From Liolophura sinensis (taxonomy: Eukaryota > Mollusca > Polyplacophora > Chitonida > Chitonidae): 64,000 bases of DNA. Shown here in pieces: positions 1 to 13,100 of the stretch. The notes below the pieces were generated by a model that was given only the letters and a program-made list of their open reading frames with translations, was not told the origin of the DNA and did no database searches. The translations under genes were made by a program, and so were the position numbers. How positions within the stretch are numbered: the first letter of the stretch is position 1; each line of letters opens with the position of its first letter. The stretch spans positions 34,007,979-34,071,978 of the forward strand of contig NC_088302.1 in NCBI RefSeq assembly GCF_032854445.1. Reading direction: 5' to 3'.

Positions 1-239
1 ACTGACACCAAAACGATGAAAAAAAAGCTTGTCCCATTCTCTTATCCAACATGTGAGCATGATGCCATATATGATCACAGCTCTAAAAGCCAGTGTCGAT
101 AGCTTGAACAAATCTGAGCTGTAAATGAGCAAAATGCAATTTCAATTTTCAAACACGTTCGGCCACAGAAGTTGTGACTGTACAAGAATGTCATAAGCAT
201 CTCCAGGTCAATATTAAACATCAGTCACATGACGAATAA

Positions 240-486
240 GGGTCAATAGATATGGCGCCAAAGTGCCGCCACCGCTGGAGTATCATTCCGAAGACACCAG
301 ATATGACACCCCACTCAATCACATCATACTGACAATGGGCCAACCAGCCAACCTCTCAGTCCTGAACGCCAGGTGAGGCAGCAGCAAGTACCATTTTTTA
401 AAGTCTTTGGTATAACTCGACCTGGGTTTGACCCCAAGTCTCTCGATTTCGTGGTAGACGCCCTAATCATTAGGCCTCGGAAGCGG
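240..486 (-). mobile_element. tRNA-derived SINE, family B, near full length
   Basis: Read on the minus strand it starts with a tRNA-like head (GGCCTAATGATTAGGGCGTC as A box, GGTCAAACCCAGGTCGAG as B box region). It continues through TGGTACTTGCTGCTGCCTCA to a 3' region with GGTGTCTTCGGAATGAT and ACTTTGGCGCCAT. The second copy in the window at 41650-41885 shares the same order of blocks. Confidence 0.6.
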
Positions 487-1525
487 TGTCCAATATTAAA
501 CAGATGTTGGCAGTGGTAGCAAATTTATATATTCATGTATTCCATAGCGAGGTTCCTGGAAATCAGATTCTGCACATACAACTAGATTCTACCCATTTCT
601 CTACAACTACAGAGAGCAGAAAGCTTTTATTTTCAATTTCTAAGCTGAAAAAGGATGCATTTTATTGGTGTTTAACGCGACACGAACGCTTTAAAAACCA
701 TTTCGTGATTTTAAGGCAGAGCTGAACCGGTCTGATCTAGATTCAACAATCCATTGCATTGGAAGATCAAGTTGTTTCAGGAATGACGTCACTATATTTC
801 TGTGATAAGCGGACGAATTGGTGAGGATGGAAAAGAACGTGCTACCTTGGTAAACGGCGATTTGTTGTACGAGAGAATCAATTCAACACTTTAGCCAGCC
901 AGGACCCTAAAGTAGCCAACATTATACAGCTGAAAAAAGTCCTTAATATTACACAACAGAACAGCGAGTTCTCTCTGTTGTTACCATTACTTTATTACAT
1001 TCTGCATGATTCAGGACTATATACACGCAATATATGGGCCACAAAAATATATATAGGAGATATGATATCGGAGAGCAATTGTTCCAAACTGCATTTTAAC
1101 TCTATATAAGAAACACATCACAATTTAAATTAGAATATCTCAGTCATATAGATCTCAAATATACAACACGTGTTAACAATATACAACCACTGATAGACCG
1201 GTCTGAATCTGCGTGCATAACATTTATATGTTACTAGCGATTTACTCGCTACCTGCCGAGACGAATTAATTATTAGGTCCGAGCAGGAGTAAATTATAAA
1301 TTAATGGTTAAAACAGTAAGATCGTGACAATTTTGGTTGAAATCAATATCAATGAAAATGGCCTTTTTTTATACAAATTTTTAAAAATAGAACAAATATA
1401 TTACATGTATACTGATACATAATGATTCAATAATCTCTGAAAAATCTCAGTAAAATCTCAGGTAAAATTCAGTTTAAGTACATCCGCAATATAACGGTGA
1501 AAGTGTTAACCATGTATGATCTGAA
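487..1525. other. No gene recognised
   Basis: AT-rich sequence with only short chance open frames and no supported repeat. Confidence 0.5.
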
Positions 1526-1539
1526 CACAAAAGTTGAAT

Positions 1540-2130
1540 ACAGAGTATATATCAGATGGGCATAAAAAATGGGCCGTACTTTCAATATCTCCAAAACCCT
1601 CTTACGTCAGCTTTTAAAAATTTACACATTCAAAATGCCATTCGTCTAAGTATACAGACAAAAATTTCAGTTTCATCCTTTAAGATTTCTGTTCATTGGA
1701 CCAAAACCAAAATCAAAGTTGAGTTAAAAACGCATGTTCCGGACATTTCAGAATGATGTTCTACCTTCTTTTACTAGAAAAGGTGATCAACTGGTCCTCT
1801 ATCTTCTCGGCAGACGGCGCGCAAACGTTTCTTCCATGAGCTGATTGAGTTCCGAATCTCCTTAAAAGTAAGTCACACAGGTGCAGTGCGCGCTCTACTC
1901 ATGACACCTGACAGCTGATGCAATGTGGGTCACCGGAACGTGCGTTTATGAGGCTATGTTTTCTTTTTAACTCTGTGTACAGGCTACTCAAGCTATGACC
2001 TTGAAAATTGGTCAGTATATTAACAAAATTATGCCATTTCAAAGTTTGAAACGGTTTGAACAAAGGATAATAGAGAAATGCGGCATCAAAATACAGCCCA
2101 TTTTTTATGCTCACCCGATATACACTTGTA
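1540..2130. repeat. Imperfect inverted repeat (fold-back), arms about 210 bp
   Basis: The left arm (about 1540-1755) begins GGGCATAAAAAATGGGCCGT. The reverse complement of the right arm (about 1915-2130) begins GAGCATAAAAAATGGGCTGT. They share further blocks up to ACGCATGTTCCGG / ACGCACGTTCCGG. The loop is about 160 bp. It may be a fold-back transposon or two opposed copies of a dispersed repeat. The two short open frames here are the two arms. Confidence 0.55.
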
Positions 2131-4438
2131 CCTATATCAGAAACGTATACAAGCTTTATGTCCTGTTTTATGTACGGTGGGATGAGCGACAGTGCACAAT
2201 AATGTCTAGACCATCAGATCAAAAATGAATGCACCATAATCTCTAAAAAGATAAAAAAAGACAGACTTCATCAGAATAAAGATGTAGTTTCTGCACTAAA
2301 ACATACAATTAAGAAACACTGTTTCCATTAAAGTTTTTTTAACAATATGATACAGATCCAGGGCTGATTCTACACAGCGATAATTTGTACAAAGTGCATT
2401 ATATTGCGTAGTGTATAAAGACCCCTAAAAGGTTGAAACTGACAGATTTGCTTTGACAAATGTTTTCTCAATTACAACCACAAATAAGTGTTAAAATCAG
2501 ATTTTACTTTTTACCTTCAGTCAAAACCAGCTTTGTAGACTCTGCCCTTGACATTTACTTGGGTACATGTGTACATTTAGTGAATAGTGTAAACATTTTT
2601 CTAGCAAGGAAATCAATAACAAATATTTCTTGAGACAAATTTTCAAGCCACAGAAATGTTACAAAATCAACTAACAGAACTAGTAAAAACTCAAGTGCTT
2701 GTGAATACTAAGGATGACAAGCAGAAAATCACTGTGACATACCAAAGTATACAATGTCAATGTTGTATGATGTGTCTCTGTGTAGTGAGCAGTTTTCCTG
2801 GAATGTCGTCCATTTCACTGAATTACCTTTGAGCTATCAAGAATTTAGTTATTCTCATGCTATAAGCAGAATATTTCTGAATCTAAAACATATTTTAAGC
2901 TTTTAATATCAAACATATACGACTTATTTAATCCAACAATAGAAGTCCAAAACCGTATCAGGGGCAAAATGATGCAGATCTATCACCCAAATACCTACTG
3001 TCAGATTTGTGTGCAGTAATATCACCTAACATACATTGTATAAAAAGCTAAAAAGCAGATTGTTATTGGTCTCAGCAAAATATGAGCATAGTGGGCATAG
3101 TTGGTTATTCAAAAATGTATCAATCCTTGGAACATTTAATCGACAACTTCCATCATAAAACTTTGCAAGTTTAACCTTTTTATTATTCGATTAATTTCTG
3201 AATGACCTGGAGATTAGGAGTTTTGAGTTGGTGACTATGAGGTCAATCCCAATGCAGGTCAGGCATAGAAGTTCAAATTTGGCAGTTTTGGTACCTATCT
3301 AAAAGTTGGCCCCCTGTATAAGAGATGGGCATGTCCGGAGACTTAAGCACGATATTTAAGTGAGTCAGCACCACAAATAATGTCCGCATTAGGCGACACC
3401 AATTTTACTTTGAGATTTACGAGCCAAAAATGAAATAAAAAGAAAGCCGAAAATCCACCATTTTTTGGTCACATCTTAATGTTTTGAAGGCTTAATGTTT
3501 TTGATGATGTAAAAGTGTTTTCAGCAGGAAAAATGGCTAGGATAGTCTAAAAAAAGATGATTTTTCAAAGTTTCATACAATTCTCTGACATTAAAAAAAA
3601 ATTATTTTGCCCGTAAAAAAACAACTTTAATTAATGAATTGGTGTGGCCTGAGAGCTGGCCTGCTCCAAGGAGATAAGAGTCATACTATTCAAGCAGTAG
3701 TACACTTTTGAATAACCTGGGCCCACAAGACAGTAACATCTACAGTAAAACTGATAATCAGAGTTTTTTCTATACAATGATTCTTGTAAAAACATGGTCC
3801 CTTTCACACAGAGATCAGCTCTGGATTTCCAACAATAGCTGTAAAAAAGATACTCTGATGTTAAAACTTGTAACTTGTTAGGGAGCAGCCCAGTTAGATT
3901 TGTCAGCATTTTAAATATATCTTGAATTTTAATAATCAAATATAAAAAGACAAAAGTGTAAAAAATTCTGTTTTGTTCAGATGTTCTGTTCAAATACATT
4001 TTCATATCCATATACATGTATGTACATGTCTAACAAGTAATCTATAGTATAATTTGCATACAAAGTTAGGAAATTTGATGTAGAAATGAGCAAGTTTCCT
4101 TAAAAAAAGAGAAAATAATAAAAAAAAAATTATCAGACAACAGGAAAGATCAGATATGTCAACATTGAGTTCTTTCAGTATAAGGATGAGAGATGAACAA
4201 AATACAGGTATTTTTCATTTAAGAACACAACAGCTGATGGAGAGAGAGGCAGAGAGAAGGAAGCTCTGTATAACACATGTATATGTACCTCCAGTTTATT
4301 AGTAGTGTAAAACATTTACTGCTTGAGAGCTTTAAACATTTATATAAACATGTACACACAAAGAACAGAACAGCAACCAGATAATGAATGTTGAGGAAAT
4401 GCATGTTACTCTCCCTTTACAAGCAGGCTTTGTGCACT
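2131..4438. other. No gene recognised
   Basis: AT-rich intergenic or distal 3' UTR sequence; the open frame at 3631-4017 (minus) has no coding signature that I can see. Confidence 0.45.
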
Positions 4439-4439
4439 T

Positions 4440-4930
4440 TCTTTAAGACCCACTGCTTTCTGTAGGGTAGCCTTCTATGTAAGGCCACAGTTTAAAATTG
4501 CCTTCTGTGGAATGAACAATAGCCTTCTGTAGGGCCATAGTTTAAAATAGCCTTCTGTAGGGCCATAGTTTAAAATAGCCTTCTGTAGGGCCACAGTTAG
4601 CCTTCTGTAGGTCTACAGTTAGTCTTCTGTAGGGCCACAGTTAGCCTTCCGTAAGGCCACATTTAATAGATTTCTATAGGGCCACAGCCTTCTGTAGGGC
4701 CATAGTTAGCCTTATGTAGGGCCACAGTTATCCTTCTGTAAGGCCAGAGTTAGTTTTCTGTAGGGCCAAAGTTAGCCTTCTGAGGGCCAGAGTTAGTCTT
4801 CTGTAGGGCCACAGTTAGTCTTCTGTAGGGCCACATTTATTGATTTCTGCAGGGCCAGAGTTAGTCTGTAGGGCCAGAGTTATCCTTCTGTAGGGCCTCA
4901 GTTATCCTTCTGTAGGGCCACAGTTAGCTT
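4440..4930. repeat. Minisatellite, ~22-bp unit
   Basis: More than twenty degenerate copies of CCTTCTGTAGGGCCACAGTTAG. Variants carry TAGGGCCATAGTTTAAAATAG or drop a few bases. Confidence 0.85.
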
Positions 4931-6936
4931 TCACACAGTTGTAAAACAATGTAATATATGCAGCACAGGAAGTTAAGGAATGGTTTCCCTCTTGTCACTT
5001 ATAGGGGACAAGTCAAAATGTCCCAAGCAGTTTTAATTAAACATTTGACACTTAAACAACATGCTACATAACAACTCAAATACCAATTAAAATAGTATAA
5101 TTACCTGAAAAGACCATAGTATTACATGCTTCGCATCTAAAAAAAAATTGTTTTTACACCTTTACATATTCTATTGTTTTCAGAACAGATAAGACTATTT
5201 GCTATGCATGCAGTTTTACAGGCTAGATGTGCCTACAGAGATCAGGTACAACGCATTATATGTACTAACACTCAAAAATCCAAGTTGTAGATATCTGCAA
5301 ATCTCAAGAAGCTTACAGAACTTAAATGACTGGATGTGATGCACTCGCTGTAGCACAGACAGTACACTATTATGACTGAGGTATGATGGGAAATTGCCGT
5401 GTTTGATGAAAATCTGTAAAAATGATCACAGTCAACTACCTGATGCTTCAAAAAAAGTGCTATTTTGTTTGCCTTCCTGCAAAATCCCTAGTTTAAAGTT
5501 GTGTCAGTATTTGTTATTACTATTTAAACTTGAAAGTTACAGACATCTACTTAAAGGACTTAATAAGACTTTAATAATATGTTAAAATGTAAAATCTGGA
5601 ACTGAAGAATTCCAGAGACTATTACGGAGCTCAAGTTCACTTACGTTTCCGGTGGATGCGTAAACACAGAGGTCATTCTAGGTAATTTTACAAGCTATCA
5701 CAACATTTTGACCTCCTTTCACACAAAACATTCTTTGATTTCAAAATATTCTTGGTCTTCGTCTGTACATGTACACTGATCAGTTTATTTCACCAGTGAA
5801 TTATAATAATTCCTAAGTAATGATACGGACGCTATTGTATTTACACGACATGAGATGCCCACATGACAGATGTATTAAAACAAGTCTTATATATACATGT
5901 ACTACGTTCTAAACAGGATTGCGCTTGGATTAAAACAAGACCTGTATATTATTGACTGCTGTATATATATGTAAAGGACTGCATTTTGTTTCCTGATGTC
6001 CTCAAGCTACATTCTGATTTTAGTAATACATAGGTGACTACCTTTTCAAGGAATTAAAGGCTGTCGCTGTCTCTTAATTCAGTGTGCAAGCATATATGAA
6101 ATGTTGCTGTTTACTTTGTCAGTTTCCAAATGCAAATAAGCGAACTGCAAAACTTACAAGAAATTTTACAGGAAAATTAGTTACAGTTAGTAAATTAGTT
6201 ACAATCACTGTGGCTGCTTAAATTCAATCACAGTGGTACTTCCAAAATGCTAACAGCCTTGATAATTGAACTGATAACCAATTGTCAAGGGAGGTAAATC
6301 CTTGAAAAGTGAATTGTATGTATTACAAAAATAGCCCATACCAAAAGATAAACTTAGGTAACAGTTCTTCTGAAAGAGCATGTTTCTCTGTTCAGGAATG
6401 AATGGTACAAACCATTATGAAAAAAACACACATACAAAGTAACAAACCAATAACAACTAAAAACAACCATATGACACAATACAAAAAAAACTCCACTGCA
6501 ACAATTTTCAAAGCATGGCTATTAAACAGAGGCTAAAGATGAAAACCCGACACTATTTATACATGTATATGAACATGTAATTCCAAAAACAAGTATCTGA
6601 ATGATATGAGATTACTAAGTTACAAATGCTTCCCTGCCCAAAAGCCAGCTAAAATTAAGATCTAAAACAAAAGTTACATAAACTTTCAGTCATGATCATC
6701 ATTAAATGACTTCATCTCTGTGGGATTTCGTGGCTGTCCTTCATTTAAGACTGACATGAATATCTCCATACATGTATCACAGTATGAAAGTAAACAAATT
6801 CACAGATGGTCTCTCAGATATTGATAACAGTCTTGCATGAAGGCTTTGCCTCCAGTACCAATTGTTTGCTTGCCTCATTCAGGAAGAAAATAAACAAAAA
6901 AACTGAGATTTGTTTAAGATTCCTATAAGCTATTGG
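4930..6936 (-). other. PAM 3' flank, probable 3' UTR
   Basis: No coding exon is seen downstream of the PAM stop. Minus-strand AATAAA occurs near 5783-5788 and 4293-4298, and ATTAAA near 5560. Any of these could end the transcript, but I cannot choose between them. The sequence is AT-rich and otherwise unremarkable. Confidence 0.3.
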
Positions 6937-7100
6937 CTAAGCCTTGGGTGTGGTACTATAATCTTCACCATCTGAGTCATTCAAGGGATCAACTTCATGG
7001 TCACTGTCTTCTGTGCTCAGCGGGTCAAAACCTTTGTGTGATGTAAAATAGTTGAAAACTGGCTTTTTGCCTTTTCCAAATGCACAGCACCTCAGCTTTC
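6937..7100 (-). CDS. PAM: PAM coding exon 22 (cytosolic tail and stop)
   Basis: Residues 919-972 encode a basic stretch, then NYFTSHKGFDPLSTEDSDHE and an acidic end closing at PKA and TAG. This matches the vertebrate tail (NFFASRKGYSRKGFDRVSTEGSDQE), which directs endocytic return and granule sorting and is phosphorylated at the STE-SD cluster. Here that cluster is an acidic casein-kinase-like site. Confidence 0.95.
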
Positions 7101-10100
7101 CTGAAATATTTAAAATAGGTGGATATATAATTCGGCTCAAAAACGTGGAACAGATACATTTATACATATATGTATGCTTGATCAATAATCATTAATTGTT
7201 TCTATTTAGAAGCTCTGTCTTCAAGAATGTTTCGCTTATATGGTCATGGTTAGGTTTATGGGTGGAGAAAACCACAGACTTTCACCACATCCCTGACAAT
7301 CCTCCTGATTCAAAGCCACAGCCGAAGCCCCAAGAGCTGGAGTTGACAAGGGATTTAATTAATTAAAAAGAAAAGACAACACTACCCCAAATTATGTATA
7401 CACGTATCAGCTCATATGACTGAAAAAAAAAAAAAAAAAGACACCTTTTATGTTTAAGATGTACCGCATAACCAAGATATCGCAGTTCAGAGTAAGCAAA
7501 AACCCCAATGCAGGGAGAATCAAATGGGATGCCATATAGATATTTCTACCAATCCAGGCAATGCATCTGTTCCACTGTGACTTAACGCATTCATAGTTGA
7601 CCATTTAGTGTTAAATCAGCTGTTTTCCTGCTGATTATTGACAATTCTGACATACTTTAAAGCAATTTTCAATGAGAAAGTAATAGTGGAATATGACTTG
7701 TGTTATTTCCCAAGATCTCAACCAGGAGGTCACAATGCGTATAACTCTAATGGGGACAGTACTTTGCATGATAAGGGAGCGTCTTGCCTCAATCTAATAC
7801 TAAAGAGCGTAAGGTATGGATGACGCTACATCGTGTTTCAGGTCTCTCTAAAAAGGAGTATCCCATGGCCTCTCAAGAATTCCAGATTATTAGGTGATTT
7901 GTAGTGTTGCCAAGCATGAAACAAAAAAATGCCTGTGCCCCATAAGTTGTGTGTACCCCTCTTCTGAAATAACACTGGTTATATTTTTTCTTGTCCTTTT
8001 TTTTTAAGGGTCTTGTGGTTCTAGTGTGCCAGCAATTCCACCATCAGAGGACCAAAATGGGGACACGTTATTTTACAAAATATGATTTGAAGTCACTGAC
8101 TACATGTAGTCATAAAGTACAACAACCAAAACTTTTATATTTCAGAGCAACATATACTGGCAATGAAAATAAACTGGAGTTGACATTTACAAGTATGTAA
8201 AGTACATAAATGTTTATGAGAAGTACATGTACACATACATGTAGGTAATGTTGTGTAGCAGGACATTTCCAAAGCTACAGAAAAGGCACTTAAAGGCAAA
8301 TAAAGAAAATACAGACATATCTTTGCAAATCTCATAGATTTACATGTAACAATAGCATATTTTCAGCAAATCTCAGAGACATAACAATGGCATAATTTGG
8401 CAAACCTCAGAGATATGCCAATAGAATATTTTTTTGCAAATCTCAAATATAACAATAGCATTTTTGTAGCAGATATCAGAGATACTGTATAACAATAGCC
8501 TATCTGTATTTTTTTCAATCTCAGCGACATAACACTAGCATAATTTTTGCAAATATCAGAGACATATAAACAATAGTATACTTTTGCAATTTCAGAGACA
8601 AAAATTGGCATAATTTTTGCAAACCTCAGAGACATAAAACTGGCAGAGTTTTTGCTAACCTCGCAGACATAACACTTACATATTTTGTGCAAACTTCAGA
8701 AATATAACAACAGTACACTTTTGCAATCTCAGGCAGGCAACACTGGCATACAAGCACTGACCTTTGGAATGAAGCCTTGCGAGCACTGTGATGACAATCA
8801 TTAGGGCAATGGGCACTATGAGGAGTACCCCGATGATGATGGAGGCCTTGGAGTTCTCCTCTTCTTCATCTGGCTGTGGTTTACCAGACACTGTTGACTC
8901 CTCGTGTCCTTCATTCTCATGCACATGAACACCTCCCTTCTTCATTGTCTCGTGATCACCTAAACCTGCTAGAAACAACCACTCATTTCAGCTCTTAACT
9001 CTTTCATGTGTGGGTTCAATCCCAGCCTGTGGCAGGGAATCCATCAATTGTTCACATCATTGTTCATAAGGTCACTGTAATAACAATTTGTGGTTGACAA
9101 TGATGATGTCATCGATTGTACAGTCTCACATTTGTTAAAGACAATTTGCCCTCCACCAACATGGTGTTCAGATCTGTTTATTTATTTATTTGATTGGTGT
9201 TTTAAGCCGTACTCAAGAATATTTCACTTATACAATGGCGGCCAGCATTATGGAGGGAGGAAATCGGGCAGAGCCAAGGGGAAACCCATGACCATCCGCA
9301 GGTTGCTGAGAGACTTTCTCACGTACGACCACATAGGAAGCTGGCTGTTGAGATCTGTACATCACATGTGGGAAAATATCAGCACAAGTTGTTGACTGAT
9401 TTTTAAAACATTTCATTCACATACCACATTCGTTGATTTCATGGTTGGATGAAACCACTGCCATTTTGCGAGTTTCACGGACCCAAGAATGGTGGAGGTA
9501 TGAGGAATCTAAAAAAAGTCCTGCCCAAGAAACTGAAGCAACAGCTTGTTTTTCTAGATGAAAATTTTAAATCTTTTACAACTACCACCTGCTGTATAGC
9601 AGAATAATAGTATTCAAAACATCAACTGGGACAAGGCTTTCATGTGTGGAATAAAAGGTTTCTCAGATTCTCACAGACATACATGTAACATGTAACATCC
9701 CATGTTTCCACGGCTTTCAAAGACAATGAGGACCTGTCACACACCAGGCAGCAGGGCCTTGATGTCATTTTATTGATGTCAAATGTTCCTTTCCCAGCCT
9801 ATCATGAGGATGTCACATTAAACACAGTACGACGTTACAGTAGAAACTGACACATGGTAACATTAAAGACGTTGCGCTACAATCCATTTCTGACATAACA
9901 ATGGCTCAAGGTCCTGTTTCACTCTAGCATAACCTGATATTAAAACATATGCCGCCTCCTCATTAAAATACAAAGTTTAAGGTAAGATTTTACCAGCTTA
10001 TTTAACCGTGCATTTCAAACATAGCACAATATAATATAAGTTCTGGAAAAGAATATCAAGTTCTTTCAAAAACTCAAAAACTATCCAATAACTCTTTTTC

Positions 10101-13100
10101 TGGAACTGTCAAGGTCTTGAACAACTTGAAACAACTCATGAAATACAAGTAATTTTCAGAATATCAAAGTGGTAATGTCATTGTATACCTGGTATCAGGA
10201 CACTGACCTTTGTCATGCTTATTTTGTAGCGTAGAGGCCTTGATGAACTTCCAGACAATATTTGGACCTATCTCTCCCACATATACCTCTTCTTGTTCTC
10301 CATAAACGGCCAAAGTGTGGGGAAAGGAAAACTCCTGTAAATACGCATGTATTGTGAGAAGGAGAAAACAGAGATCTTAAAAATATCTATCAGTGTCTCT
10401 TATAACCTAAATGTACAAAAAATGACTTCAGCGATGTCTAATAACAGTTTTGTTTTACACACAAAATGAATTTTGCTTCAATGTCGTAGGAAGAAATGAA
10501 AATAAATATAAAAATGAAAAATCATCCAATTAGAAGGAAATGTGAGTTGTCCCAGCAATTGTTCCAAATTGTTAAAAATTGCTGAACACATACATGTGTT
10601 TGTGTGATTGGAAAAGCCTTCAAAAAAGAGGATAATTGTGTTGAAAAAACATTAAGATCTGCAAAACAAATTTTAGATTTTATTTTAAAGCATTTTTGGA
10701 TTTTTTGATTTCAGGTTGCCCAGTAAAACACAAAATAAACTTGGTGTCGCCTAATCTAACATTCGTGAACACCGGTGAATTCATTCTAATTGTGACAAAC
10801 ATTAATGTTTTCTTTTATTTATTGGATTAGTATAATAAACAAAGTAGTCATGAGTTTTACATTTACAAAAGTGTTCACATTACTGGGTAGAGGAAACCGG
10901 ATCCCTCGACCTTTATTAGGTATGATTGACCAACCTCCAGTTGGGCTGGATATAAACATATTACCGACTTCATCAAGGGCCCATCAAGTTAGCTGCAGTA
11001 AGCCTGCCCTTACACCATCCGAGCCAAATTATGAAATATCAGTGCATTAATATGTTAATACCTATAACAAAGGTGTCCACGTACTGTAATTCTTCAACCT
11101 ACTGACATTTTTGCAAAGGTGTTTATCGAAGCAAATTCTGAGGACATCATTACGTGTACCCTGATAAAATTATGTTTGTGAGATGCCCTGAAATTGGTCA
11201 ATCCCAAAAATGTACTGTGGTCTCCAAAATCAAACTAAAAACACGCAAAAAACTGCCCTTAAAGTCGCTCTTTCATCTGAGAAAAGATTGAGGAATTAGG
11301 GTACATGAATAAACATTCTATCTGTGTCTATCCTGTCTGCTTGTTAAGAAGTAAACATCTCTGTACACTGTATGAATGTACTGTCTGTTGTCATTCAACA
11401 CATACCTTCTTATCATTGGAGGGTTGCCAAGTACCAGTGATCTCCCCTGAACTAAGGTCAATACTGAAGCCCTGAGACTTGATTCTCTCTCCATTAGCTA
11501 ATGGTTTGTGGTATGGGCTCTGTCCATTCACTGCAAACAGCATTCCCCCTGGTGGACGAATTAACAAATAATTATTTTCACACATGAGACTTGAGTTTCT
11601 TGTGGTCCATTAAATCATCCAATTTGCCAGGGTTGTGAAATGTGCGTAGTATGATAGCACAAACTACATGCATCTACACTGCATAGGTTTTCGAGCCATA
11701 ACCAGACCTCCCCCCCCCCCCCACCAAAAGTTACATGCAATTGCCGAGCAAAGTTTAATAGATTTAACACGATTTCCTTCATTGTGAATTGAGAAGTAGA
11801 TGATCACGCCACTATTCATCAAATGATAACAGCTGGGTTTTAACACCATTTTAAGACAATGTCAATTACAGAGGAACTCCAGTGTTGAGATCTAAAGTCT
11901 CAAAAGCAGGGTTAAACAACATGGGTCGAGACGTTAAGAACTGCTTTCTAAAACTGTACCAAAAATTTACCATCGTTGTTAGTTTCGGAGGTTAATACAA
12001 AAACCAAAGTCATTTCCAATTTTGCCTGGCGTGATGTCATGCAAGAACAACTGGTGTCACCCACTGCTGACGTATAGCCACAAATGATGTACTTTCAAAT
12101 ACTCACGACCTCACTCCAGCATAATTGCCTGATCTGACGTCGTATCTACCTGATTCATTGTCATATAAGGAATACTATCACGTCACATCAGCAAAATTGT
12201 ATGGAAACTGACAAAGAATTTGCTCTTGAAATTAGAGGAATAATGGTGTTATTCATCATAAATCTTTTTGAACTGCTGTGTTAGCCCTGCTCTGTTGGGT
12301 ATCCTTCATATCATTTAAATATTTCCACAGGGTTTCTCTTGGGACAGAAATAGCACTTTAAGACTTGTTTTTTTTAAATGTTTTTTTTTTCTAGCAAGTT
12401 GGAGTTGGAGAAGTTTTAAATGCGCCCCTATGACATTTCAAATTTTACTTCATTGCGAAACAATTTACTCAAATTTTTTTGGCACTTGAGTGCAGTGCTT
12501 ACGTAATTGGAATATACAATGTATAATATTTAGAATGGTGGACATTGCACCAGATATGCATGAGACAAAATTTTAATTGGTAACCTACTTTCAGCAGCGG
12601 TTTGATCCAATGAAATCATCACACGTCTGTGCAAAGGAGATTATTTTAGATGTAGTAGCACATAAATTATCTCACTCAGCATGTTTTTACCTTCTTTCGG
12701 ACAGTATGCCACACCAAAGACTTGGCCTCCAAATCGAGGACTGGTGATTTGCTTCTGGAAGTTTCCTTCCAGGTCATAACACTGTATTCTTCCATTTTCC
12801 CGGTCACTGGCACACAACAGGTTTTTCTCCTCTGCCACTGTGATACTGTGTACAATGTTGAATGTGTTGGTGGGTGGATAGCCATCATCTGAAGGTTAAA
12901 TCCACGACACATACATGTAAATCTTGCTTCAACATACATGTAAACAGGCCAGGTGACGTGGGATACTTCAGAAACATTCCAGCCGTAGTTCACAAAATAA
13001 ACCAAATAAATTTGTTTTCTCGAAAAAAAAAAAAAAAAAATCAGGTGAAAATCACTGTATTAAAATTTTACATAAAATTTTGTCAATGACTATAAAGTTA

